Shown here: piece after piece, positions 36,157-43,725 of the stretch | Layout: every line of letters begins with the position of its first letter | Position numbering within the stretch: position 1 is the stretch's first letter | Source of the DNA: Alphaproteobacteria bacterium | Lineage (GTDB): Bacteria > Pseudomonadota > Alphaproteobacteria > Sphingomonadales > Kordiimonadaceae | DNA: 43,725 nucleotides | Assembly: GCA_021774735.1 (NCBI GenBank) | Contig: JAJFIS010000028.1 | Span: forward strand, 1 to 43,725 | Reading direction: 5' to 3' | Position numbers and translations under genes: made by a program | Notes under the pieces: model-generated | Database searches by the model: none | Told to the model about the DNA's origin: nothing | Seen by the model: only the letters and a program-made list of their open reading frames with translations

Positions 36157-37662
36157 ATGGAACATATAGCACCCGCAGCAAATGACAGTGATGATAGCAA
36201 GCAAGACGCGCTTGACTATAGGCAACCACCCCATAATTTGGAGGCGGAACAAGCCCTGCTTGGTGCCATTCTCGTAAATAATGAAGCCGCACAAAAAGTG
36301 CAGGGCTTTTTGCAGCCTGAACATTTTTTTGAAGACGTCCATGGTCGTATATACGATGCGGTCATCAAACTAATGGACAAAAACCAAATTGCTGACCCGG
36401 TTAAGCTGAAACCCTTCTTTGACCATGATGAAGCCTTGAAAGATGTTGGCGGGGCACAATATTTAGTGCGTTTAGCCGCATCTGCCGCCACCATTATCAA
36501 TGCTGCTGACTATGGTATGACCATATATGACCTCGCGCTCCGCCGGGAGCTGATCCAAATCGGTGAACGCATGGTCATTGATGCTTACGACGCCCCGGTA
36601 GACGCTGAAGCCAATGAGCAAATATCAGAAGCCGAAAAGCAATTATACGACCTTGCAGAACTTGGCCAAGTTGATGGAGGCTTCCAGACCTTTCAGAAAT
36701 CCTTGGTTATCGCGGTTGAAAATATCGAAAGCGCCTTCAAGGACCCTGACAATTTAGCGGGTGTCACCACCGGCCTCGCCCGCTTGAACGACCTTATTGG
36801 CGGCATGCATCCATCCGATTTAGTTATTCTTGCTGGCCGACCTGCGATGGGCAAAACTGCACTAGCGACCAATATTGCTTTTGCTGCTGCTGAGCGCTAT
36901 GCCGCTGACCGCGCTGCGGGCCATGACCTAGAGCGCAGTAAAGGTGCCGTTGTAGGTTTCTTCTCGCTTGAGATGTCATCGGATCAATTGGCGGCCCGTA
37001 TTCTGGCTGAACGTTCCGGCGTTCAAGGCCAAGACATGCGGCGCGGCAAAATAAACCAGCAGGATTTTGAAAATATCGCCCGCGCTGCGATGGACCTTTA
37101 TGAAGTACCGCTTTTCATTGATGACACGCCGGCGCTCTCTATTGCAGGGCTGCGAACACGCGCTAGACGCTTGAAAAGACAACATAATCTAGGCATGATC
37201 ATCGTTGACTACCTCCAGCTTCTGCGCGGGTCTGGTAAGGGAGGGGCCAATGAAAATCGGGTTCAGGAAATATCGGAAATTACCCGTGGTCTGAAAGGCT
37301 TAGCCAAAGAACTGCAAATTCCCGTCCTAGCGCTTTCGCAATTAAGCCGTGGTGTGGAGCAGCGAGAGAACAAACGCCCAATGCTTTCTGACTTGCGCGA
37401 ATCGGGTTCTATTGAGCAAGACGCCGATATGGTTATGTTCGTTTTCCGCGAAGAATATTACAAAGAGAAGGAAAAACCGACCGAGGGCACGCCCGAGCAT
37501 GACACCTGGATGATGGATATGGAAAAGCTTTACGGTAAAGCAGAGATTATCGTTGGCAAACAGCGCCACGGTCCAACAGGCACCGCTGAGGTACACTTTG
37601 AGCGCAGCTGTACTAAATTCTCAGACCTTGCTGATGATGCTTACTTGCCCGAGCAGATGTAA
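36157..37662 (+). CDS. dnaB: Replicative DNA helicase
   Basis: Hexameric helicase that drives the replication fork. The 501 residues have the DnaB N-terminal domain (PHNLEAEQALLGAILVNNEAA), a linker, and the RecA-like domain with Walker A GRPAMGKTALA (about 226-236), the FFSLEMSSDQLAAR block, Walker B IIVDYLQLL (about 348) and LSQLSRGVEQREN KRPMLSDLRESG. No intein is present. The ATG at 36157 lacks a ribosome site and lies 18 bp after a terminator-like hairpin, so translation may be leaderless or start from an unusual transcript. Confidence 0.97.
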   Translation: MEHIAPAANDSDDSKQDALDYRQPPHNLEAEQALLGAILVNNEAAQKVQGFLQPEHFFEDVHGRIYDAVIKLMDKNQIADPVKLKPFFDHDEALKDVGGAQYLVRLAASAATIINAADYGMTIYDLALRRELIQIGERMVIDAYDAPVDAEANEQISEAEKQLYDLAELGQVDGGFQTFQKSLVIAVENIESAFKDPDNLAGVTTGLARLNDLIGGMHPSDLVILAGRPAMGKTALATNIAFAAAERYAADRAAGHDLERSKGAVVGFFSLEMSSDQLAARILAERSGVQGQDMRRGKINQQDFENIARAAMDLYEVPLFIDDTPALSIAGLRTRARRLKRQHNLGMIIVDYLQLLRGSGKGGANENRVQEISEITRGLKGLAKELQIPVLALSQLSRGVEQRENKRPMLSDLRESGSIEQDADMVMFVFREEYYKEKEKPTEGTPEHDTWMMDMEKLYGKAEIIVGKQRHGPTGTAEVHFERSCTKFSDLADDAYLPEQM

Positions 37663-37672
37663 GGATTGCAAG

Positions 37673-38008
37673 CTACCAAGCGCCTGCATTGGCGGTCTCT
37701 TTCGGTAACTTCACCACGAGACCATCATGGGCTTCTGCCAATATTATTTGGCAGCCCAAGCGCGAAGTAGCGCATAGCCCCGGGGCAAGGTCGAGCATTT
37801 CATTTTCTTCCAGCTTTGGCGATGGCAGCTTACCAAACCATGCGTCTTCCACTATCACATGACAGGTGGAGCAGGCCATATTGCCCTCGCATGCCCCTTC
37901 AATGTCAATGTCATTATTTTGTGCTACATCGAGTAAAGTATCGCCTATTTCAGCGTTGCATTCATGCTGAGTTAGCCCGTCTGGGCTGATAAAAACCACC
38001 TTAATCAT
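37673..38008 (-). CDS. [2Fe-2S] ferredoxin, adrenodoxin type
   Basis: Small electron carrier. The 111 residues have the adrenodoxin-type cysteine pattern: Cys40, Cys46 and Cys49 in ACEGNMACSTCH and Cys86 in RLGCQI. In ISC systems such a ferredoxin supplies electrons for cluster assembly on the scaffold, which fits its coupling (ATGA overlap) to an IscS-like gene. It converges on dnaB with 10 bp between the stops. Confidence 0.92.
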   Translation of the reverse strand: MIKVVFISPDGLTQHECNAEIGDTLLDVAQNNDIDIEGACEGNMACSTCHVIVEDAWFGKLPSPKLEENEMLDLAPGLCATSRLGCQIILAEAHDGLVVKLPKETANAGAW

Positions 38009-39159
38009 GGCTTCAAGCCGCCCATTTTTGTGACTGTTTTGATCAGAGTTTCCGAGGCAAAATCAATTTCTTCGTCCGTTGTAAAGCGACCAATACCAAG
38101 CCGCAGAGATGCTTTTGCCGTGCGTTCATCAACGCCAATGGCCTTCAGCACATAGGATGGCCCCGACACTGCAGAAGCACAGGCAGCACCGCTGGATAGC
38201 GCCAAATCCCGCAAATTCGCTAGCAGCAACTCGCCGTCAAGGCCTGGGAAGCTAATGTTTAAATTCCCGACCCAGCGCATGTCTTCATCACCGTTAATAA
38301 TGACGGCAGGCATTTTAGCCTTTAAGCTAGCTTTTAAGCGCTCCATCATTGTGCGGAGACGCCCTTCTTCTTGCGCCATTTCACGCGAAGCAATTTCAGC
38401 GGCCTCCCCAAAGCCCACACACTGCGCCGGGGCAAGTGTGCCGGGGCGTAAGCCTTTTTCTTGACCCCCACCGGACATTTGAGGCGTGACAGCTACCCGG
38501 CGTTCAGCGCGTTTGTAAAGTATGCCGATGCCCTTAGGACCATAAATTTTATGACCAGATAAACTCATTAGATCAATATGTTGCGTGTCTACATTCAAGT
38601 TTATCTTGCCGAATGCTTGCGCTGCATCACTGTGGAAAACAGCGCCGCGTGCTTTGGCTATCTCTGCAATTTCCGCAATGGGTTGAATTACGCCTATTTC
38701 ATTATTGACCGCCATGACGCTAACCAAGGCGGTTTCATCACCAATAGCTGCCTCCATTACGGCTAAATCGACCAATCCATTTTCCTGCACGGGTACATAG
38801 GTGACCCTGTAACCTGAAAGCTCAACCGACCTAGCGGATTCGAGCAAACATTTATGCTCACTGACCAGCGTTACCATGTGGGGCCGCTTTGCCCCTAAAG
38901 CCTGCATCGTGCCCTTTACAGCCAAATTATTCGCCTCTGTCGCCCCCGATGTGAAATAAATCTCAGCAGCGTCAGCACCAATTACAGCAGCAATTTGCCG
39001 CCGCGCTTTTTCCACGCCCGCTTCTGCCGTCCAACCATAGCTGTGCGTGGTTGAATGGGGATTACCAAAATGCTCCAAAAAATACGGCGTCATGGCTTCC
39101 AGCACCCGTGGGTCCATAGGTGTTGTCGCTTGATTGTCCAAATAAACGGGTTTACGCAT
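38005..39159 (-). CDS. iscS: Cysteine desulfurase, IscS type
   Basis: PLP enzyme that releases sulfur from cysteine for Fe-S clusters and tRNA thiolation. The 384 residues show YLDNQATTPMDPRV, HSDAAQAFGKI, the PLP lysine in SLSGHKIYGPKGIG, and the mobile-loop cysteine in SSGAACASAVSGPSYVLKAIG. It overlaps both neighbours (TAATG with the upstream desulfurase, ATGA with the ferredoxin), making a tight three-gene operon. No IscU scaffold or suf genes are in the window, so the symbol reflects sequence type only. Confidence 0.9.
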   Translation of the reverse strand: MRKPVYLDNQATTPMDPRVLEAMTPYFLEHFGNPHSTTHSYGWTAEAGVEKARRQIAAVIGADAAEIYFTSGATEANNLAVKGTMQALGAKRPHMVTLVSEHKCLLESARSVELSGYRVTYVPVQENGLVDLAVMEAAIGDETALVSVMAVNNEIGVIQPIAEIAEIAKARGAVFHSDAAQAFGKINLNVDTQHIDLMSLSGHKIYGPKGIGILYKRAERRVAVTPQMSGGGQEKGLRPGTLAPAQCVGFGEAAEIASREMAQEEGRLRTMMERLKASLKAKMPAVIINGDEDMRWVGNLNISFPGLDGELLLANLRDLALSSGAACASAVSGPSYVLKAIGVDERTAKASLRLGIGRFTTDEEIDFASETLIKTVTKMGGLKP

Positions 39160-40292
39160 TAGTTTGCACCCGTTTGCTTGTCACGGGTTCGGTCATATAA
39201 TGCACGGTATGCCTCTATGAAGGCTCCCACATCATCTTCGCTTGTATTCCACCCCAATGACACCCGGATCGAACAACCAAGGTCCTGAGGCGCAATAGCA
39301 AGTGCTTTTAGAACCCGGCTCTCCTTGACCTTACCCGACGAGCATGCAGATCCGCTTGAGACACAAATTCCACCCAAGTCCATATGCATAACTTGGGTTT
39401 CACCCGCAACGCCCGGCAATACTATTGTGCTGGTGTTTTTTAAACGCTCAGCCCCCGCCGCAACAATTATAATATTAGGGCAATATTGGTGTAATTCTGT
39501 CTCAAGCCGATCTCGCAAAATTTGGGTCTTCTCAATATTCAGCAATGCATTAAGTGCCTCAATAGCAGCAGCACCGAAACCTGCGATACCCGGTACATTT
39601 TCCGTACCGCCACGCCTGCCAAATTCTTGACCCCCACCCGTGATTAGCGCCGCCATTGGCGATGTTGGGGCCATAATTAACGCACCAATGCCCTTTGGCC
39701 CGCCAATTTTATGGGCAGACACTGTCATGTAGTCGGCGCCTAACTGGTTGAAAGAAATGGGCATTTTACCCAGTGCCTGAACCGCGTCCAAATGCACTTT
39801 TGCGCCAGCACCATGGGCAATGCGGATAATAGCATCAACCGGCTGAATGGTGCCAATTTCATTACTTGCAAGGATGATGGACACCAAAGCCCCTTCGCCT
39901 CCTCCGGTAAGTGCTTTAGTCAGGGCATCAAGTTTAATAAGGCCGTTATTGTCCACAGGTAACTCGGTAACCGCTAGCCCACTTACCTCTGCCGCCGCGA
40001 TAATACTTTCATGCTCAATGGCTGAGACGATTATGCGCTGAGCGCCTGAGGACCGAATGGCTGCATTGTTGCTCTCTGTCCCGCCGGACATAAAAACAAT
40101 ATCCCGCGCACGGCAATCTATGAGCGCCGCAAGCTGGCTTTTGGCCATGTCAATAACCGCTTTTGCTGCCCTGCCTGCCCCGTGGACCGACGACGGATTG
40201 CCCGTCACCCTTAGGGCAGCCGTAACCGCATCCACGACACTGTCGTAAACTGGGGTCGTTGCGTTATAATCTAGATAAACAATCTTCTTCAT
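39159..40292 (-). CDS. Cysteine desulfurase family protein (NifS-like paralogue)
   Basis: A second group I desulfurase directly ahead of IscS. The 377 residues show YLDYNATTPVYDSVV, HLDAVQALGKM, the PLP lysine in SAHKIGGPKGIGALI, GGGQEFGRRGGTENVPGI and the catalytic cysteine loop SSGSACSSGKVKESRVLKALA. All catalytic residues seem intact. The ATG at 40290-40292 fits the family start; an upstream TTG is open in frame. Tandem desulfurases in this order are common in alphaproteobacteria; the division of labour is unclear. Confidence 0.9.
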   Translation of the reverse strand: MKKIVYLDYNATTPVYDSVVDAVTAALRVTGNPSSVHGAGRAAKAVIDMAKSQLAALIDCRARDIVFMSGGTESNNAAIRSSGAQRIIVSAIEHESIIAAAEVSGLAVTELPVDNNGLIKLDALTKALTGGGEGALVSIILASNEIGTIQPVDAIIRIAHGAGAKVHLDAVQALGKMPISFNQLGADYMTVSAHKIGGPKGIGALIMAPTSPMAALITGGGQEFGRRGGTENVPGIAGFGAAAIEALNALLNIEKTQILRDRLETELHQYCPNIIIVAAGAERLKNTSTIVLPGVAGETQVMHMDLGGICVSSGSACSSGKVKESRVLKALAIAPQDLGCSIRVSLGWNTSEDDVGAFIEAYRALYDRTRDKQTGAN

Positions 40293-40435
40293 ATGTGCTG
40301 GAATAGGGTGTTTCTGGTAGCTGATCAACTCAAAAACAATGCTTACCCCTTCCGTTTAGTTACTTTTGGCTATAATTTTTGTACGACATGGTCTATAGAG
40401 CGTCTTTATTCAAACAAACAAATTATCTGGATCCT

Positions 40436-41089
40436 ATGCCCGAAATCATTTTCAACGGACCGTCAGGACGACTGGAAGGTCGTTATCAACAGGGTGAAAG
40501 CCCTACATCTCCCGTCGCATTGATACTGCACCCCCACCCACAATATGGTGGGAACATGAACCAGAAAGCGGTTTATTATATGTATCATGCCTTTGCCCAC
40601 CGGGGCTTTGCGACCCTGCGCTTTAACTTTCGCAGCATTGGCCGCAGCCAAGGGGAGTTTGATAATGGCCCGGGCGAACTTTCTGATGCTGCCACGGCGC
40701 TTGATTGGGTTCAGGCTATGAACCCTAATTCTTCTGGCACTTGGGTCGCGGGTCATTCTTTTGGTGCTTGGATTGCGATGCAGCTTTTAATGCGCCGCCC
40801 AGAAATTCAGGGGTTTTTGTCAGTAGTACCCCCTGCCAATCTCTATGATTTTTCCTTCCTTGCGCCCTGCCCGTCATCGGGATTGATTGTCCAAGCTGGG
40901 GACGATGAAATCGTCACCCCCATCGCGCTGGAAAAATTGGTGGAAAAGCTCCAAACCCAAAAAGCCATCACTATCGACCATGAAATTGTGCCCAATGCAG
41001 GGCATTTCTTCGATGACCATTTGGAACCTTTGATGAAGCTTTTAAATGGCTATCTCAACAAGCGCTTAACGGGCACACCAACACGGTAA
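40436..41089 (+). CDS. Alpha/beta hydrolase
   Basis: The 217-residue cytosolic protein has the hydrolase fold: HPHPQYGGNMNQK (oxyanion region), RFNFRSIGRSQGEFDNGPGE, the nucleophile elbow GHSFGAW, the acid in GDDEIV and the histidine in NAGHFFDDH. Substrate unknown. The ATG at 40436 is preceded by TGGAT and matches the usual family start MPEIIFNGP. It diverges from the desulfurase pair, a linkage seen in many alphaproteobacteria. Confidence 0.88.
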   Translation: MPEIIFNGPSGRLEGRYQQGESPTSPVALILHPHPQYGGNMNQKAVYYMYHAFAHRGFATLRFNFRSIGRSQGEFDNGPGELSDAATALDWVQAMNPNSSGTWVAGHSFGAWIAMQLLMRRPEIQGFLSVVPPANLYDFSFLAPCPSSGLIVQAGDDEIVTPIALEKLVEKLQTQKAITIDHEIVPNAGHFFDDHLEPLMKLLNGYLNKRLTGTPTR

Positions 41090-41103
41090 TAAGCTAACTC
41101 CCT

Positions 41104-42240
41104 TTAAGGCCTGTATAAAGTCCCGCCGCTAGCGGGCCTTGCTGTGCCTGTGGTTGACGGCAAGCTTAGCGGCAAGCCACGCACTGAGCGCACGGCCAGA
41201 TAAGCAAAGGCCTCGGCCTCCAGCGCGTCACCGTGCCAGCCTAACACTTCGACCGGGTCAACAATGACCGGGAAACGACGCCGCAATCGCCGCATCAAGG
41301 TTGGGTTATGGCGTCCGCCACCGCATACATACCAAATGTCCGGTGGATGGGCGAAATGCTCCTGTGCTGCCACCACAGATTCTACAATGAATGCCGTAAT
41401 TGTCGCAGCGCCGTCATCGGCGGATAAGCCCCTGACCGCTTGAATGGAATAGTCATCCCGGTCCAATGTCTTCGGTGGAGCTTCATCAAAATAAGGGGAT
41501 GCCATCAAGCCCATCAAAATATCATCATGCATCGTGCCACGGGCGCTCATCATGCCGTCAGTGTCACAGGGTATGCCTGTATGCACTTCTGCCCAGTCAT
41601 CAAGCATGGCATTGCCCGGTCCGGTATCAAAAGCGGTTATATGGGGCTCATCAGCGTTATCCTTAAAGGAAACCCATGTAACATTTGCAACGCCGCCAAT
41701 GTTTAAAACGGCAATAGTGTCATGGCGCCGGTCGCGCTTGAGCATAGCTGCATGAAAAATAGGCACCAGTGGCGCCCCCTGCCCGCCGCCAGCCATATCA
41801 TTACTGCGCAGGTCATTAACAACCGGAATGCCGGTAGCCGCCGCGAGACGCGCGCCGCAACCGATTTGCCATGTCCAGCCAAGGTCCGGACGGTGAGCAA
41901 TCGTTTGGCCGTGAAAGCCGATCAAATCCACAGCGCTACTATCGAGCTTTGCCTGTGCGAGCAATGCTGTAACGGCCTCAGCGTGCAAGTCGGTCACCGC
42001 CATCTCTGCGGCGTGGATTGCATCCAAACTATTATCAGGCATCCCGCAGGCACTTGCCTTTTGAATGGCAACTTTCACCAATTCACGAGTTTCTGGAGTG
42101 TACGCAATGGTCAAGGACGGGCCAAAACGCTCCACCGCATCACCGTTGGTATATAATATCGCTGCATCAATACCATCCATTGAAGTGCCGCTCATTAAGC
42201 CAATCACGCATTTAACCGCGTCATTATTCAGATCATCCAC
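41104..42240 (-). CDS. anmK: Anhydro-N-acetylmuramic acid kinase
   Basis: Phosphorylates 1,6-anhydro-MurNAc recovered from cell-wall turnover. The 378 residues show the ATP-binding LMSGTSMDGIDAAI, VNDLRSNDMAGGGQGAPLVPIFH, LNIGGVANVTW, FDTGPGNAMLDDW and YVCGGGRHNPTLMRRL. All are standard family blocks. It diverges from tyrS, a neighbour pairing found in many alphaproteobacteria, and works in the same recycling economy as MltG products. Confidence 0.95.
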   Translation of the reverse strand: MDDLNNDAVKCVIGLMSGTSMDGIDAAILYTNGDAVERFGPSLTIAYTPETRELVKVAIQKASACGMPDNSLDAIHAAEMAVTDLHAEAVTALLAQAKLDSSAVDLIGFHGQTIAHRPDLGWTWQIGCGARLAAATGIPVVNDLRSNDMAGGGQGAPLVPIFHAAMLKRDRRHDTIAVLNIGGVANVTWVSFKDNADEPHITAFDTGPGNAMLDDWAEVHTGIPCDTDGMMSARGTMHDDILMGLMASPYFDEAPPKTLDRDDYSIQAVRGLSADDGAATITAFIVESVVAAQEHFAHPPDIWYVCGGGRHNPTLMRRLRRRFPVIVDPVEVLGWHGDALEAEAFAYLAVRSVRGLPLSLPSTTGTARPASGGTLYRP

Positions 42241-42345
42241 TAATATCGCCCTTTCATCAATTCGGCGTTTCCTGCTTTGCGTTTATCCTACCCTATGCTA
42301 CATCAGCGCCTTCCTTGAAGTATTCTTTTAAATTATGGAAAAATA

Positions 42346-43611
42346 ATGGTCGGTTTAAAATCAGAATTCTTACAAACCCTCAGCGAACGCGGATTTATCC
42401 ACCAAGCAACAGACTTGGAAGGGCTGGATGAGCGCATGGCTGAGAGTGCCATTAAGGCCTATATTGGCTTTGACTGTACCGCGCCTTCGCTGCATGTGGG
42501 CTCGCTCGTGCAGATAATGATGCTGCGCTGGTTGCAGAAAACTGGTCATAAACCGATTGTTCTGCTGGGCGATGGCACAACCAAAATTGGCGACCCGACG
42601 GGCAAAGATGAAGCCAGAAAACTGCTCAGCGACGAAGATATTGAAACTAACTTAACTGGGATACGCTCTATTTTTGAACAATTCATCACCTTTGGGGATG
42701 GCACAACCGACGCCGAAATGGTGCGCAATCTAGACTGGTTAGGTGGTCTTGGCTATATTGAAATGCTGCGTGATGTGGGGCCTCATTTCACAATCAACCG
42801 CATGCTTACCTTTGAAAGTGTCAAGCTACGCTTGGACCGTGAGCAGCCATTAACCTTCCTAGAATTTAACTATATGATTATGCAGGCCTATGATTTTCTT
42901 GAGCTAGCGCGACGCGAAAATTGCCAGTTGCAGCTTGGTGGCTCTGATCAATGGGGCAATATAATCAATGGCATCGAGCTTGGCAGGCGGATGGAGGGTA
43001 AAACCCTATACGGCGTTACCTCACCGCTTATCACCACCGCTGACGGCAAGAAAATGGGCAAGTCAGAAAATGGTGCTATTTGGCTTAATGAAGACGCGCT
43101 AAGCGCATATGATTACTGGCAGTTTTGGCGCAATACACAGGACGCTGATGTGGGGCGGTTCTTACGGCTATTCACCGAATTGCCCTTGGATGAGATTGCG
43201 CGTCTTGAAGAGCTTGAAGGCCAAGAGATCAATGAAGCCAAGAAAATTTTAGCTGGTGAAGCAACCAGGATGTGCCGCGGCGAAGATGCCGCACTGCAGG
43301 CAGCTGCCACCGCCCAGAAAACATTTGAGCAAGGCGGCGTGGGCTCTGACCTACCCACCACCACAATTAATCATGACCGTTTAAAAGCTGGCATCAATGT
43401 GGTTGATTTGTTCTTAGAAGCCGGGCTCGGCAAATCAAAAGGGGAGCTTCGCCGCCTCGTCAAACAGGGCGGCGCCAAAATCAATGATGAAAAAGTTGAT
43501 AGTGAAGAGCTTTTGGTGAGTACGGACAATTTGAAAGAAGGCCTGATTAAACTATCCGCAGGCAAAAAGCGCCATGCGCTTATAAAGTGTAATAGTTCCG
43601 ACCTTATCTGA
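42346..43611 (+). CDS. tyrS: Tyrosyl-tRNA synthetase, last residues supplied by an IS element
   Basis: Class I synthetase that charges tRNA-Tyr. The 421-residue frame has the HIGH-type motif LHVGSL (His50), [13 protein letters not shown], the tyrosine-binding [13 protein letters not shown], the KMGKS motif at 236-240 and a C-terminal S4 domain ([22 protein letters not shown]). The chromosome-encoded part ends with GKKRHALIK at residue 414; residues 415-421 (CNSSDLI) and the stop at 43609-43611 come from the IS481-type terminus. Since homologues end within a few residues of this point, the enzyme should remain functional. Confidence 0.95.
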   Translation: MVGLKSEFLQTLSERGFIHQATDLEGLDERMAESAIKAYIGFDCTAPSLHVGSLVQIMMLRWLQKTGHKPIVLLGDGTTKIGDPTGKDEARKLLSDEDIETNLTGIRSIFEQFITFGDGTTDAEMVRNLDWLGGLGYIEMLRDVGPHFTINRMLTFESVKLRLDREQPLTFLEFNYMIMQAYDFLELARRENCQLQLGGSDQWGNIINGIELGRRMEGKTLYGVTSPLITTADGKKMGKSENGAIWLNEDALSAYDYWQFWRNTQDADVGRFLRLFTELPLDEIARLEELEGQEINEAKKILAGEATRMCRGEDAALQAAATAQKTFEQGGVGSDLPTTTINHDRLKAGINVVDLFLEAGLGKSKGELRRLVKQGGAKINDEKVDSEELLVSTDNLKEGLIKLSAGKKRHALIKCNSSDLI

Positions 43612-43725
43612 CAGTTACCGATTTTTCAGTTAGTGACTGTCAGTTTAAATCTGGTCTACAAATTTGTCTTTCCAGATTTGTTTCCCGTCAAGAAGCGTCT
43701 GCATAGGCGTTCTGCCTTGGCATCG
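43587..43725 (-). mobile_element. Terminus of an IS481-family-like element, cut by window edge
   Basis: The element begins with GTGTAATAGTTCCGACC at 43587, inside the end of tyrS, and continues beyond the window. A short inner inverted repeat (CTGACAGT / ACTGTCAG, 43608-43615 and 43636-43643) lies before the transposase stop. The first 57 bp are identical to the 78-bp remnant at 27329. The family call rests on the transposase C-terminus. Confidence 0.8.
43645..43725 (-). CDS. C-terminus of IS481-family-like transposase (partial)
   Basis: The minus strand encodes the last 26 residues RCQGRTPMQTLLDGKQIWKD...FVDQI and a stop at 43645-43647. The RTP-M-QTL-DG tail is characteristic of integrase-core transposases of the IS481 type. 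The DDE catalytic core lies outside the window. Confidence 0.7.
   Translation of the reverse strand, partial: RCQGRTPMQTLLDGKQIWKDKFVDQI

Noticed and set aside
43051-43065. KMGKS instead of KMSKS in TyrRS
   Set aside because: Variation at this position is common among bacterial tyrosyl-tRNA synthetases and is not remarkable.

Overview
The window reads as core chromosome of an alphaproteobacterium. Two gene orders, recalled from family knowledge rather than searched, support this: rnd/ppx/ppk/hdaA/perM/DUF2066/purM-purN, and lptD-surA-pdxA-rsmA / gmk-yicC-mltG-fabF-acpP-fabG-fabD / rpsF-rpsR-rplI-dnaB. A DnaA-like HdaA next to a PerM-type permease and an alpha-style pair of cysteine desulfurases agree with it. 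The order or genus cannot be fixed from the sequence alone.

Layout. Positions 1-140 are the 3' end of an IS3-type element that truncates a small gene coupled to guaA. Positions 258-5027 hold guaA, aspS and rnd (GMP synthesis, Asp-tRNA charging, RNA trimming). Positions 5040-11781 form one minus-strand run: ppx, ppk, hdaA, perM-like permease and a DUF2066 protein. Positions 11948-18587 hold purM-purN, ndk, an ABC-F ATPase, a GNAT protein, holC and pepA. Positions 18747-19677 are a Fic / ribbon-helix-helix toxin-antitoxin-like pair lying where lptF-lptG are usually found. Positions 19887-25388 are the outer-membrane and vitamin B6 operon lptD-surA-pdxA-rsmA. Positions 25385-34379 are the minus-strand run fabD, fabG, acpP, fabF, mltG, yicC, gmk. 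That run is interrupted between yicC and gmk by a ~2.8 kb islet (about 26042-28887) bounded by a 33-bp imperfect direct repeat that duplicates the 3' end of yicC. The islet carries an unknown small gene plus an AbiEii-like nucleotidyltransferase, a DUF2971 gene, a ParDE pair and a 78-bp IS-derived palindrome. Positions 34639-37662 are rpsF-rpsR-rplI and dnaB. Positions 37673-42240 hold a ferredoxin, two cysteine desulfurases, an alpha/beta hydrolase and anmK. tyrS (42346-43611) has its last codons supplied by an IS481-type element that runs off the right edge.

Most of the window is ordinary housekeeping sequence. The parts worth attention are the yicC/gmk islet and its att-like repeats, the 78-bp palindrome whose first 57 bp equal the IS481 end at tyrS, the Fic module at the lptFG position, and the dnaB upstream region, where a consensus DnaA box is followed by an intrinsic-terminator-like hairpin 18 bp before the start codon. 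Both window edges lie inside insertion sequences, which suggests a contig broken at multicopy IS elements. No tRNA, rRNA or CRISPR array was seen, and no stretch over 300 bases lacks a gene.
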